64,000 nt of DNA from the NCBI RefSeq assembly GCF_016862935.1, contig NZ_BONX01000026.1, forward strand, positions 186,001-250,000, read 5' to 3'. The position numbers were made by a program, and so were the translations under genes. Source of the DNA: Plantactinospora mayteni. GTDB taxonomy: Bacteria; Actinomycetota; Actinomycetes; Mycobacteriales; Micromonosporaceae. The notes below the pieces were generated by a model. It ran no database searches. It was not told where the DNA came from and saw nothing but the letters and a program-made list of their open reading frames with translations. Positions 44,029 through 52,338 of the stretch are shown here, one piece after another (position 1 is the first letter of the stretch; every line of letters begins with the position of its first letter).

Positions 44029-45391
44029 GAAGCTGGTGGTGGTCGGCGGCGACGCGGCGGGGATGTCCGCCGCGTCACAGGCCCGACGGCACCGGGACGC
44101 CGGCGACTTGGAGATCGTGGCGTTCGAGCGCGGGCACTACACGTCATACTCGGCCTGCGGCATTCCCTACTGGGTGGGTGGGCTGGTCGACGACGCGGAC
44201 CAACTGGTCAGCCGGGATCCGGCCACCTTCCGGGAGGACTTCCAGGTCGACGTGCGGGTCCGGCACGAGGTGGTCGGCATCGACCTGGCCCGCCGCGAGG
44301 TGGTGGCCCGGGACCTGGAACACGGCGGGCGCGAGGTCCGGGAGCGCTTCGACCAGCTCGTGTACGCGGCCGGCGCGGTCCCGGCGACCCCGGACTGGGC
44401 CCGCACCGACGCGGCCGGGGTGTTCGGCGTGCAGACCATGGACGACGGCGCCGCGCTGATCGACTGGCTGGACGGCGATCCGGCGCCGCGCCGGGCGGTG
44501 GTGGTCGGCGGCGGCTACATCGGCGTCGAGATGGCCGAGGCGATGATCCAGCGCGGCCTGTCGGTCAGCCTGGTCGAGCGGAGCCCCGAACCGATGTCGA
44601 CCGTCGACCCGGACATGGGAGCCCTGGTCCGCAAGGCGCTCTGCGGGCTGGGCCTGGAGGTGCGCAGCGGGGTCAGTGTGACCGGGCTGGAGTCCCGGGA
44701 CGGCCGGGTCGCCGCCGTGGTCACCGAGCACGGCACGCTGCCGGCCGACATCGTGGTGCTGGGTCTCGGGGTACGCCCGAACACCGCACTCGCGGCCGAG
44801 GCCGGGCTGCCGATCGGCCCGACCGGTGGAATCCGGGTCGACCTGCGGATGCGGGTGATGGACACCCCCGGGGTCTGGGCGGCGGGCGACTGTGTCGAGT
44901 CGGTGCACCGGGTCTCCGGCCAGCCCGTCTACGTGCCGCTCGGTACCCACGCCAACAAGCAGGGCCGGATCGCCGGGATCAACATCGGCGGCGGGTACGC
45001 CACCTTCGCCGGGATAGTCGGTACCGCCGTGACCCGGGTCTGCGACCTGGAGGTGGGGCGTACCGGGCTGCGCGAGGCCGAGGCGGCGGCGGCCGGCTTC
45101 GAGTTCGTCACCGTACGGGTGGAGTCGACGAACCGGGCCGGCTACTTCCCCGGGGCGAAGCCGATGACGGTGAAGCTGATCGTCGAGCGGCGCAGTGGGC
45201 GGCTGCTCGGCGCCCAGATCGTCGGGCTCTCCGAGGCGGCGAAGCGGATCGACGTGCTGGCCGTGGCGCTGTGGAACCGGATGACGGTGGACGAGATGGC
45301 CAACCTCGACCTCGGCTACGCGCCGCCGTACGCCCCGGTCTGGGATCCGGTACTGGTCGCCGCCCGCAAGGCGGTCGAGGCGATCCGCTGA
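44021..45391 (+). CDS. FAD-dependent CoA-disulfide reductase-like enzyme
   Basis: A 456-residue pyridine nucleotide-disulfide oxidoreductase. VVVGGDAAGMSAASQARR binds FAD, SYSACGIPYWVGG carries the single redox Cys (~46) of CoA-disulfide reductases and NADH oxidases, RAVVVGGGYIGVEMAE is the NAD(P) site and GVWAAGDCVES the second FAD motif. The C-terminal dimerisation domain follows. The ATG overlaps the ligase gene; mycothiol-using actinomycetes keep several such disulfide reductases. Substrate (CoA disulfide, oxygen or polysulfide) cannot be chosen from sequence. Confidence 0.9.
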   Translation: MAEKLVVVGGDAAGMSAASQARRHRDAGDLEIVAFERGHYTSYSACGIPYWVGGLVDDADQLVSRDPATFREDFQVDVRVRHEVVGIDLARREVVARDLEHGGREVRERFDQLVYAAGAVPATPDWARTDAAGVFGVQTMDDGAALIDWLDGDPAPRRAVVVGGGYIGVEMAEAMIQRGLSVSLVERSPEPMSTVDPDMGALVRKALCGLGLEVRSGVSVTGLESRDGRVAAVVTEHGTLPADIVVLGLGVRPNTALAAEAGLPIGPTGGIRVDLRMRVMDTPGVWAAGDCVESVHRVSGQPVYVPLGTHANKQGRIAGINIGGGYATFAGIVGTAVTRVCDLEVGRTGLREAEAAAAGFEFVTVRVESTNRAGYFPGAKPMTVKLIVERRSGRLLGAQIVGLSEAAKRIDVLAVALWNRMTVDEMANLDLGYAPPYAPVWDPVLVAARKAVEAIR

Positions 45392-45501
45392 GCCGGATGT
45401 CGGGGAGGGAAGTCCCGCCCCTCGGCGCTGGCCGGCTCCGCCTGAGACCCCCAGTGGTCGGGCGATGACCGGGCGGCGCGCGGCCGATAGGCTGTGCCGC
45501 C

Positions 45502-46101
45502 ATGGAGCGGGAACCGCAGGACGACGCCGACCGGATCCGGGTCTCCGACCGGGAGCGGGAGCAGGTCGTCGAGTTGCTCGGTACGGCCGCCGCCGAAGGC
45601 CGGCTGACCCTGGACGAGTACGCCGACCGGGCCACCGCCGCGCACGCCGCGAAGACCCGGGGTGAACTGGCCCGGCTCACCGACGACCTGCCGACCGACT
45701 CGACGGGCGCTCCGGTACCGGCCCGTCGGTCGGAGTCCGGCGTTGCCGAGCCGGCTCCGGAGCGCCTGGTCGCGATCTTCGGCAACGAGTCCCGCAAGGG
45801 GCGCTGGCCGGTGCCGGCCCGGCTGGAGGCGCAGTCGATCTTCGGCGAGTGCCACATCGAGTTGCAGGACACCACGCTCTCGCACCCGGTGGTCACGATC
45901 GAGGCGACCGCGATCTTCGGATCGGTGACGATTTTCGTACCGGAGGGGGTGGAGGTGCGGCTCACCGGTACGGCGATCTTCGGTAGCAAGGAGTCCAAGC
46001 TGCGTGGCACCGCCCCACCCGGCGGCCCGGTGCTGGAGGTGAACTCCAAGGTCATATTCGGCTCGGTGACCGTACGCCCGCCCAAGCGCCGCTGGCGCTG
46101 A
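45502..46101 (+). CDS. DUF1707 and LiaF-like C-terminal domain protein
   Basis: A 199-residue protein. Residues ~10-65 are DUF1707 (RIRVSDREREQVVELLGTAA, LTLDEYADRATAAHAAKTRG). Residues ~90-195 form a beta-strand domain with repeating AIFG units (LVAIFGNESRKGRW, AQSIFGECHIEL, TAIFGSVTIFVP), like the LiaF/DUF2154 C-terminal domain of cell-wall-stress proteins. No membrane span is present, so it is probably cytosolic. ATG start, 110 bases after the flavoprotein. Confidence 0.88.
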   Translation: MEREPQDDADRIRVSDREREQVVELLGTAAAEGRLTLDEYADRATAAHAAKTRGELARLTDDLPTDSTGAPVPARRSESGVAEPAPERLVAIFGNESRKGRWPVPARLEAQSIFGECHIELQDTTLSHPVVTIEATAIFGSVTIFVPEGVEVRLTGTAIFGSKESKLRGTAPPGGPVLEVNSKVIFGSVTVRPPKRRWR

Positions 46102-46142
46102 GTTCGCGTCGACGTTCCCGAACCCGCTGGCGCTGAGCCGGT

Positions 46143-46963
46143 TCAGTTCCGGGTACGTCCGATGTAGACGTTGCGGGCCCGGTAGAACGTCTCCGCGCTC
46201 GGCCCAGGGCTGCCGCTCGACCCCTCCATCTGAAGGTTGATGATCACCCAGAGCGGCTTGCCGACGAACCCGGCCGCCCGGTGCTGCGCCTTCCACTGCC
46301 CGTCCAGGTAGTTAGTGGATGTCCACGTCGGTGGCGTTCACCTTGGTCATCCAGACCCGGTACTCGTGCCAACTCCCCGGTGACGACACGTTGACGATGG
46401 TGCTCGACACGTCCGACGAGGTGCGGAAGGTGTTGAACCAGTTCCGGCTGTCGCCCTTGTATTCGAGGATGTCGCTCTCCGGCGGCCAACTCCACGCCCC
46501 GGTCAGCCAGAACGCCGGCCAGGTGCCCCGGCTCGACGGCGCCTGGAACTCCCCCTTCACCTCGTAGTTCGGGAACTGGTCGTTGACCAGGATCTGGTCC
46601 TTGGCGTGGATCGCGCCGGAGTGGTAGCGGATCGGCAGGTAACGGCGAACTGCTGCTGGTCCCCTCGTCCCAGGTGATCCGGGTGGCCTTGAGGTTGAGC
46701 TGCCCGGCCGGCGAGAGGTAGACGTGGTTGTTGTCGGTGGCGCTGCCGTACATCCGGGCGCTGCCGTTGTGGTCGGAGCCCCACGGGTAGCGGAAGTTCC
46801 ACTCGGCCATCAGCGCGTTCCGGTCCTGGAACGACGTGCCGTCGACCAGGGTCTCCCAGGTCGCCGCCTCGGCCCGGTCGGCCGGTACCGCCACCGCCAG
46901 CAGTCCGCCCGTCGCCACCAGCACCGGCAGCAGTCCCGCCGCGAGCCGTTCCCGTACGCCCAT
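46143..46963 (-). pseudogene. Secreted GH16 glycoside hydrolase with two frameshifts
   Basis: Three frames together read as one ~273-residue secreted GH16-like protein. Frame 1 starts at 46963 (GGAGG site) with a signal peptide ending AEA, then TWETLVDGTSFQDRN to DEGTSSSS. Near 46640 a one-base change moves homology to frame 2 (from YHSGAIHAKDQILVNDQFPN, through ESDILEYKGD, the GH16 E-x-D-x-x-E motif, to ATDVDIH). Near 46314 an extra A creates a TAA; the third frame resumes YLDGQWKAQHRAAGFVGKPL to the stop at 46143. Domain order and active-site residues are intact, so either decay is recent or there are two base-calling errors. Confidence 0.8.
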
Positions 46964-47141
46964 CTCGCCCACCTCCACGCCGATCGCCACGCCTGGGCGG
47001 GTGGGAACGCGGGCGCGGACATCAATAGATAGACGTCACTATATATCGACTCGGCCGACTCGGCGGAGGTCCAGGGGATGTGGCCGAGGCAACCCCGGGA
47101 GTCGGCTCCCCGACCTTGACAGGGCGGCGGGTTGGTTAGAT

Positions 47142-47165
47142 GGTTAGTTACATGAGTAATGAACC
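47142..47165 (+). promoter_or_regulatory. Inverted repeat, likely GntR operator
   Basis: GGTTAGTTAC and GTAATGAACC are inverted arms (8 of 10 bases) around ATGA. TTGACA at 47116-47121 and TAGATG at 47137-47142 form a possible promoter just upstream with a short 15-base spacer. YtrA-type GntR repressors autoregulate from such sites. Confidence 0.5.
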
Positions 47166-47229
47166 CATGAAGCCGAGCCCGGCCGGCCCACCGCCCAGGC
47201 CCCGGCGGTCGGCGGGCGGGTCCGGCTGA
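47152..47229 (+). CDS. Possible 25-residue leader peptide before GntR gene
   Basis: ATG at 47152 opens a 25-codon frame starting MSNEPMKPS and containing GPPPRPRR before a TGA that overlaps the GntR ATG (TGATG). It has no clear ribosome site, and its start lies inside the inverted repeat, so a leaderless message would be needed. The Pro-Pro-Pro stretch could slow ribosomes. Translation is not demonstrated; the frame may be chance. Confidence 0.3.
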   Translation: MSNEPMKPSPAGPPPRPRRSAGGSG

Positions 47230-47588
47230 TGGAGGACGGGCGACCGATCTTCCTCCAGATCGCCGAGCTGATCGAAAACTCGATCATCGACGGCACGCTC
47301 GCCGAGGAGGGCCAGGTGCCCTCCACGAACGAGCTGGCGGCCTTCCACCGGATCAACCCGGCAACCGCCGGCAAGGGCGTCAACCAGTTGGTGGACGACG
47401 GAATTCTCTACAAGAAGCGAGGTATCGGCATGTTCGTCGCCACCGGCGCCCGGGCGAAGCTGCGGGACCGCCGTCGCGAGGAGTTCGCCCAGCAGTTCCT
47501 GCACCCACTGCTCGCCGAGGCAGGCAAGCTCGGCATCGACGCCGACGAACTGAAGCGCATGATCGACCGATGGGAGCAGGGCCGATGA
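47229..47588 (+). CDS. YtrA-type GntR regulator
   Basis: A 119-residue GntR protein with only a winged helix and a short helical tail. PIFLQIAELIENSIIDGTLA, then GQVPSTNELAAFHRINPATA and LYKKRGIGMFV, form the wHTH. The small C terminus places it in the YtrA group, which typically represses an adjacent ABC transporter operon. Its stop overlaps the ATPase start (ATGA), so regulator and transporter are one operon; the operator is likely the inverted repeat at 47142-47165. Confidence 0.9.
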   Translation: MEDGRPIFLQIAELIENSIIDGTLAEEGQVPSTNELAAFHRINPATAGKGVNQLVDDGILYKKRGIGMFVATGARAKLRDRRREEFAQQFLHPLLAEAGKLGIDADELKRMIDRWEQGR

Positions 47589-48499
47589 GTACGGTGCGCG
47601 CCGAGCACCTCACCAGACGGTTCCGCGACGTCACCGCCCTGGACGACGTCAGCTTCACGCTGGAGGAGAACCGGATCCACGGCCTGCTCGGCCGGAACGG
47701 GGCCGGCAAGACCACTCTGATGCAGATCATGACCGGGCAACTGCTGGCCAGCTCGGGCAAGCTGACCATCGACGGAAAGCCGCCGTACGAGAACGAGGCG
47801 GTGATGTCCCGGGTCTGCTTCATCAAGGAGAGCCAGACCTACCCGCAGTACTTCAAGGTGCGGCACGCGCTGGAGTCGGCCCGGCTGCTCTTCCCCGACT
47901 GGGACGAGGAGTTCGCGCAGGCGCTGCTGGAGGACTTCCGGCTGCCGCTGGGCCGGCAGGTCCGGAAGCTGTCCCGGGGCATGCACTCGATGCTCGGCAT
48001 CATCATCGGGCTCGCCTCCCGGGCCCCGCTGACCCTCTTCGACGAGCCGTACCTCGGTCTCGACGCCGTCGCCCGGCACCTCTTCTACGACCACCTGCTC
48101 ACCGACTACGCCGAGCACCCCCGGACCGTGCTGCTCTCCACCCACCTCATCGACGAGGTCGGCGAGCTGCTCGAACACGTACTGCTGCTGGACCAGGGCC
48201 GGATGCTGCTGGACACCACCGCCGAGGCGCTACGCGGCCAGGTGGTCACCGTGGCCGGGCCGGCCAGCGCGGTCGACGAACTGGCCGCGCGCAACGAGGA
48301 ACTGCACCGCGAGACCCTCGGCCGGTACGCCCGGGCGACCCTGCGCGGCGACTTCGGCACCGCCGAACGCGCCCAGGCGAAGGCGCTCGGGCTGGACCTG
48401 GAAGCGGTCTCGCTCCAGGACATCGTCGTCCGGCTCACCACCGCACAGGCCCGGTCCGGCGGCGACGCCACCGGTACCCGGAAGGAGACCACCCGATGA
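47585..48499 (+). CDS. ABC transporter ATP-binding protein
   Basis: A 304-residue ATPase. Walker A GRNGAGKTT, signature KLSRGMHSML (SRG replacing SGG), Walker B LTLFDEPYLGLD and H-loop STHLIDE are present, with the deviations usual for GntR-linked ABC exporters. The C-terminal ~90 residues form an extra regulatory-type domain. ATG at 47585 overlaps the GntR stop and the TGA overlaps the permease ATG. Such GntR-ABC sets often respond to membrane-active antibiotics, which here is inference. Confidence 0.9.
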   Translation: MSTVRAEHLTRRFRDVTALDDVSFTLEENRIHGLLGRNGAGKTTLMQIMTGQLLASSGKLTIDGKPPYENEAVMSRVCFIKESQTYPQYFKVRHALESARLLFPDWDEEFAQALLEDFRLPLGRQVRKLSRGMHSMLGIIIGLASRAPLTLFDEPYLGLDAVARHLFYDHLLTDYAEHPRTVLLSTHLIDEVGELLEHVLLLDQGRMLLDTTAEALRGQVVTVAGPASAVDELAARNEELHRETLGRYARATLRGDFGTAERAQAKALGLDLEAVSLQDIVVRLTTAQARSGGDATGTRKETTR

Positions 48500-49188
48500 A
48501 CCGCGTGCTGACCGTGAGCCGGGTCCAACTGGTCGGCTGGCAGAACACCGTCGGCTGGCCCTGGCTGCTGCTCCTGATGGTCTTCGCCGTGAACTATGCC
48601 CTCTTCCTGTCCATCGGCGACATCGAGGACAACCCGACGACCGGCGCGATCGCCTCGATCTACATCATCGTCTTCGTCACCAGTATCAACTGGATCACCC
48701 AGCTCCTGCCGTTCAGCATGGCCCTGAGCGTGATCCGGCGGACCTTCTATCTGGCCACCGCGCTGTTCCTGGTGGTCCAGTCCGTCGTCTTCGGCGTACT
48801 GCTCTTCTGCTGCCAACTGATCGAGGAGGCCACGAACGGCTGGGGGATCCGGCTACGGTTCTTCGGGCTGAACTTCATCGACCAGCAGAACCCGCTGCTC
48901 CAGATCGCGATCTACACGATGCCGTTCATCCTGCTCGGCTTCCTCGGCATCTTCGTCGCGGTCTTCTACAAGCGGTTCGGGCTGACCGGAATGTGGCTGC
49001 TGAGCACCGCCACCCTGCTCGTGCTGGCCAGTGTCGCCGTACTGATCACCTGGCTGGATCTCTGGTCCGACATCGAGGGCTGGCTGGTCGACCAGCCGAT
49101 GGCGGCCTGGTTCGTCGGCTGGCCTGCGCTGTTGACCGCCCTGCTCGCCGGGGCCGGCTACCTGACCATCCGCCGCGTCACGCCCTGA
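48496..49188 (+). CDS. ABC transporter six-span membrane subunit
   Basis: A 230-residue protein with six predicted spans (first VGWPWLLLLMVFAVNYALFL). It has no recognisable enzymatic motif. ATG overlaps the stop of the ATPase, making it the transmembrane partner. A bidirectional hairpin terminator lies 48 bases downstream. Confidence 0.85.
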   Translation: MNRVLTVSRVQLVGWQNTVGWPWLLLLMVFAVNYALFLSIGDIEDNPTTGAIASIYIIVFVTSINWITQLLPFSMALSVIRRTFYLATALFLVVQSVVFGVLLFCCQLIEEATNGWGIRLRFFGLNFIDQQNPLLQIAIYTMPFILLGFLGIFVAVFYKRFGLTGMWLLSTATLLVLASVAVLITWLDLWSDIEGWLVDQPMAAWFVGWPALLTALLAGAGYLTIRRVTP

Positions 49189-49236
49189 CCGGCGGCTGGC
49201 CAACGCGCCGCGCCACCGCCGGGCCGGGCGGGGAAC

Positions 49237-49266
49237 ACCGGACCTCTGCCGTGGCAGGGGTCCGGT
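49237..49266. terminator. Bidirectional hairpin between ABC permease and nei-like gene
   Basis: ACCGGACCTCTGCC pairs with GGCAGGGGTCCGGT, one G-U wobble, around a two-base loop. It lies between convergent genes and abuts the stop of the glycosylase gene on the other strand. Confidence 0.75.
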
Positions 49267-50100
49267 TCACCGCTTGGCGCGGGACCGGCGCGGTGCCCGC
49301 TGACAACGGGGGCACCAGTACGAGTTGCGGCCGGCCTGGTCGGCCCGGAGTACCGCGCTGCCGCAGAGGTGGCAGGGCAGGCCGGCCCGGCGGTAGACGT
49401 ACACCTCGCCGCCGTGCCGGTCGACCCGGGGCGGTCGGCCCATCGCCTCGGGCAGATGCTGGGGATGCACGGTGTCGATCCGGCCCGTGTCGACGGCCGC
49501 CGTCATCAACCGCACCAGGTCGGCCCAGATCTTCCGCCAGCCGTCCGGGGTGAGGTCCCGCCCGGGAGTGGTCGGTGGCAGGCCGGCCCGGAACAGCGCC
49601 TCGGTCACGAAGATCAACCCGGTACCGGCCACGATCGACTGGTCGAGCAGCAGCGCGAACAGCGCGGTGGGGCTGCGCCGGATCCGGGCGTACGGGGCGT
49701 CCGGGTCGGCGCCGGCGCGCAGCGGGTCGGCGCCGAGCCTGGCCCGCAGCGCGTCCACCTCCGGCGGGGAGAGCAGCTCGCAGGCGGCCGGGCCGCGCAG
49801 GTCCAGCCAGTGCAGGTCGGTGTGCAGCCGCAACCGGACCTGGCCGACCGGCGCCGGCGGCTCACCGTCCCCGTCGGCGAACTTCCCGTAGAGCCCGAGG
49901 TGTACGTGCAGCGCCTGCCCGCCGTCGTAGTGGTGCAGCAGATGCTTGCCGTACGCCTCGGTGGAGTCGAGTACGGACCCGGAGAGTAGGGCGGCTCCCT
50001 CGGCGAACCGCCCCTGCGGGCTGCTGGCCAGCACCTTCTCCCCGCCGAACAGCTCCTGGTGCCGAGCTGCCAGCCGGTGCACGGTGTGACCCTCGGGCAT
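49267..50100 (-). CDS. Fpg/Nei-family DNA glycosylase (endonuclease VIII type)
   Basis: A 277-residue base-excision repair enzyme. After Met removal, PEGHTVHR supplies catalytic Pro2 and Glu3. KHLLHHYDGGQALHVHLGLY has the conserved Lys, and the C-terminal zinc finger is CHLCGS..YWCPRCQ. The His at position 5 and overall length fit the Nei2-type actinobacterial subgroup, which removes oxidised pyrimidines and acts as an AP lyase. ATG at 50100. Convergent with the ABC operon across a shared terminator. Confidence 0.92.
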   Translation of the reverse strand: MPEGHTVHRLAARHQELFGGEKVLASSPQGRFAEGAALLSGSVLDSTEAYGKHLLHHYDGGQALHVHLGLYGKFADGDGEPPAPVGQVRLRLHTDLHWLDLRGPAACELLSPPEVDALRARLGADPLRAGADPDAPYARIRRSPTALFALLLDQSIVAGTGLIFVTEALFRAGLPPTTPGRDLTPDGWRKIWADLVRLMTAAVDTGRIDTVHPQHLPEAMGRPPRVDRHGGEVYVYRRAGLPCHLCGSAVLRADQAGRNSYWCPRCQRAPRRSRAKR

Positions 50101-50233
50101 GGTTGCCAAGCATAGACAGCGCGGACGGCACCCCGACGCGATCCCACTCCGACCGGTGCCGCCCGGGCAATGTCCGGTCGATGTCCGCTCGCGGCCCTGG
50201 TTGGCCGATTCCGCCGGCTGGCAGGCTGATTCT

Positions 50234-50306
50234 CCACGGACCATCCGGCATCCACCGACCATCCGAGCATCCACGGACCATCCGGCGTCCACGGACCATC
50301 CGGCAC
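50234..50306. repeat. Four tandem 18-19 bp repeats
   Basis: Four copies of CCACGGACCATCCGGCAT with small changes fill most of the gap between the divergent glycosylase and metalloprotease genes. One copy carries an extra base (CCGAGCAT). No gene or palindrome is formed. Confidence 0.8.
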
Positions 50307-50367
50307 CGGGCACCCACCACCGCCAACCGACCCGGCCTTGACGTCTACATCGGAAAGAGGGCAGGAA

Positions 50368-51009
50368 ATGGCCGACAGATCCCCCGGCCCAGCGGTCCCG
50401 CGTTCGTCCACCCGCCTAGATCGCCTCGATCGCCTCGGCGACGTGGCACAGCGACTGCTCGCGATCGCGGTCGTCGTACTCGGCGCCGTGTTCGTCACGC
50501 CGGCCGCCGCGCAGGCGACCGAGTTCCCCGACAACAGCAGCCGCTACATCGCGGACAGCGCCGGTCACGCGTACTGCTTCAACACGACCTGGGACAACTT
50601 CCCGGAACACCGTAGCCGGGTGCATTGGGCGATGGACCGGCTGGACGACCAGACGGACATGTACGACATCCTGGAGACCTGCGCCAGCGGTACCGACATC
50701 GTCTGGTCGCGGGTGGACCTGGAGGACAACCTTCGCGGCCGGGCGGTGTGCCAGGACTTCCACGCGGGCAGCAACCGGTGCAACCAGGCGGCCATCTACA
50801 TGGACTTCGCCAAGATCAACGAGGGTAGCTACGACGTGGAGGACCAGCAGAAGACCGCACTCCACGAAATCGGCCACACCATCGGGCTCGGCCATCACTC
50901 TCCGGCCGCCCACGACTGCGCCATGATGAGCGGCCAGATCCCGAGTACCTCCATGACCTGGCGCTCCTTCCACTCCCACGACGTCAGCCACATCAACGCG
51001 ACGTACTGA
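50368..51009 (+). CDS. Secreted matrixin-like zinc metalloprotease
   Basis: A 213-residue protein. A ~30-residue Ser/Arg/Asp-rich N terminus precedes a hydrophobic signal (AQRLLAIAVVVLGAVFVTPA) ending AQA. The mature part carries HEIGHTIGLGHH (metal-binding His166, His170 and His176 with catalytic Glu167), and the Met-turn candidate is CAMMSGQI. This HExxHxxGxxH pattern places it among metzincins, closest in size to snapalysin/matrixin enzymes. Four Cys may form disulfides. ATG at 50368 has a GCAGGAA site. A second secreted protein gene follows 36 bases later. Confidence 0.82.
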   Translation: MADRSPGPAVPRSSTRLDRLDRLGDVAQRLLAIAVVVLGAVFVTPAAAQATEFPDNSSRYIADSAGHAYCFNTTWDNFPEHRSRVHWAMDRLDDQTDMYDILETCASGTDIVWSRVDLEDNLRGRAVCQDFHAGSNRCNQAAIYMDFAKINEGSYDVEDQQKTALHEIGHTIGLGHHSPAAHDCAMMSGQIPSTSMTWRSFHSHDVSHINATY

Positions 51010-51045
51010 GCCGGCCGTAGGCAATCCCGAGAGGAGGCAACACCG

Positions 51046-51732
51046 ATGAGAACCACGACTGTCGTCAAGTCACTGGTGGGCACGGCCGCCGTCGCGGTCG
51101 CACTCAGCTCCGCCGCCTGGTCCGCCGTCGTCGGCGGCGACCAGGAGGGTACGGCGTCGGTGCGGGCGCTGACCGCAGCGGCCGGCCAGGGCATGCACAG
51201 CGACTACGAGCCGCTCACCTCCCCGGCCGACGCGGTGGACTCGGCCGATCTGATCGTCCAGGGGACCGTGGTCGAGATCGGCGACGGAATCCAGGTCACC
51301 TATCCCGACGAGGCCATGACGCGCCGGGAGGCCAACGCCTACGCGACCTTCGTCGTCGCCGTCGACAAGGTGCTGCACGGCGACGCCGGTCGGGTCACCG
51401 ACGGCAAGGTATACCTGGCCGTGCCGAAGGGCAGCCGGGCCACCCCGGATTCACTCGACGCGCTGAACCCACAGGCCAGGGTCGTCGCCGTACTGGGCGA
51501 CCTCACGACCTGGCGGCCGTACCCGACGGCGACGGTGGTACGCCCGTCCGCCATCCCGGCCGGAGCCGCCCTGTGGGGGCCGTACGTCGACGGGATGTGG
51601 ATGCAGGGCGCGCAGGACGCCGAGATGCTCGCCATCGAGGCCGAACACTCCGAACTCCCACCCGGCTGGGGCGGCGTACGCACCCTCGCCGAACTCGCCA
51701 CCGCCATCGAGAAGGCGGCCGGCACCAGGTGA
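51046..51732 (+). CDS. Secreted protein of unknown function
   Basis: A 228-residue exported protein with a signal sequence at ~1-27 (VGTAAVAVALSSAAWSAVVG). The mature region has SADLIVQGTVVEIGDGIQVT, FVVAVDKVLHGDAGRVTDGK and VYLAVPKGS, a beta-rich pattern seen in actinobacterial secreted proteins of unknown role, sometimes next to metalloproteases. ATG with GAGAGGAGG ribosome site. It is likely co-transcribed with the protease and could be its partner or inhibitor, by inference. Confidence 0.75.
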   Translation: MRTTTVVKSLVGTAAVAVALSSAAWSAVVGGDQEGTASVRALTAAAGQGMHSDYEPLTSPADAVDSADLIVQGTVVEIGDGIQVTYPDEAMTRREANAYATFVVAVDKVLHGDAGRVTDGKVYLAVPKGSRATPDSLDALNPQARVVAVLGDLTTWRPYPTATVVRPSAIPAGAALWGPYVDGMWMQGAQDAEMLAIEAEHSELPPGWGGVRTLAELATAIEKAAGTR

Positions 51733-51739
51733 CACCGTG

Positions 51740-51775
51740 ACCGGCTCCCCGGGGTAGCGCATCCGGGGAGCCGGT
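51740..51775. terminator. 13-bp stem hairpin between convergent genes
   Basis: ACCGGCTCCCCGG and CCGGGGAGCCGGT form a perfect stem with a ten-base loop between the secreted-protein gene and the convergent VOC gene; it could serve both. Confidence 0.75.
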
Positions 51776-51799
51776 ACACGACCCGCCTGACCGGTCGGC

Positions 51800-52210
51800 T
51801 CAGGTGCGTGCCGGGGAGATGTTGACCATCCACGGTACGCCGAACCGGTCGACGCAGGCGCCGAACTCGTCGCCCCACATCTGCCGCTCCAGCGGCACCG
51901 ACACGATGCCGCCCTCGGAGAGTGCGGTCCAGTAGCCGCGCAGCTCGTCCATGTCGTCCCCGCTCAGGCTCACTGTGATGGTGTTGCCCGGGGTGTAGTC
52001 CATCTCGGGCGGCAGGTCGGAGCCCATCAGGGTGAACCCGCTGTCCGTCTCGAGCATGGCGTGCATGACCTGGTCGGCCTGGGCACCCTCGGTACCGAAC
52101 TCGCCGAAGGTGTTGACCACCAGGTTGCCCCCGAAGACGCGCTGGTAGAACTCCATCGCCTCCCGGCCGTTGCCACTGAAGTTGAGGTACGGGTTGAGTC
52201 GAGTCGGCAC
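51800..52210 (-). CDS. VOC-family (PhnB-like) protein
   Basis: A 136-residue glyoxalase/bleomycin-resistance-superfamily protein. LNPYLNFSGNGREAMEFYQR, VFGGNLVVNTFGEFG and WGDEFGACVDRFGVPWMVN match the PhnB-like (3-demethylubiquinone methyltransferase-like) branch. Two beta-alpha-beta-beta-beta repeats are visible. Members often lack known enzymatic activity. ATG start; divergent from the gene at 52339, with palindromic sites between. Confidence 0.9.
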   Translation of the reverse strand: MPTRLNPYLNFSGNGREAMEFYQRVFGGNLVVNTFGEFGTEGAQADQVMHAMLETDSGFTLMGSDLPPEMDYTPGNTITVSLSGDDMDELRGYWTALSEGGIVSVPLERQMWGDEFGACVDRFGVPWMVNISPART

Positions 52211-52291
52211 CGGATGCTCCTCGGTCGCGGATGAGGCCGTCGTCGGGGACTAACGACCGAACGGCGTCCCGGGTTCCAGCCGTGGGCAATC

Positions 52292-52312
52292 GTCAAGTCA
52301 ACTTGACGTCAA
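52292..52312. promoter_or_regulatory. Overlapping palindromes in divergent promoter region
   Basis: GTCAAGT CA ACTTGAC (52292-52307) overlaps TTGACGTCAA (52303-52312), itself a perfect palindrome. Repeated TCAAG half-sites lie between the VOC gene and the small gene at 52339, suggesting a repressor site that controls one or both. Confidence 0.55.
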
Positions 52313-52338
52313 GGTGATCTGACGGCAGGCTGGACCGC

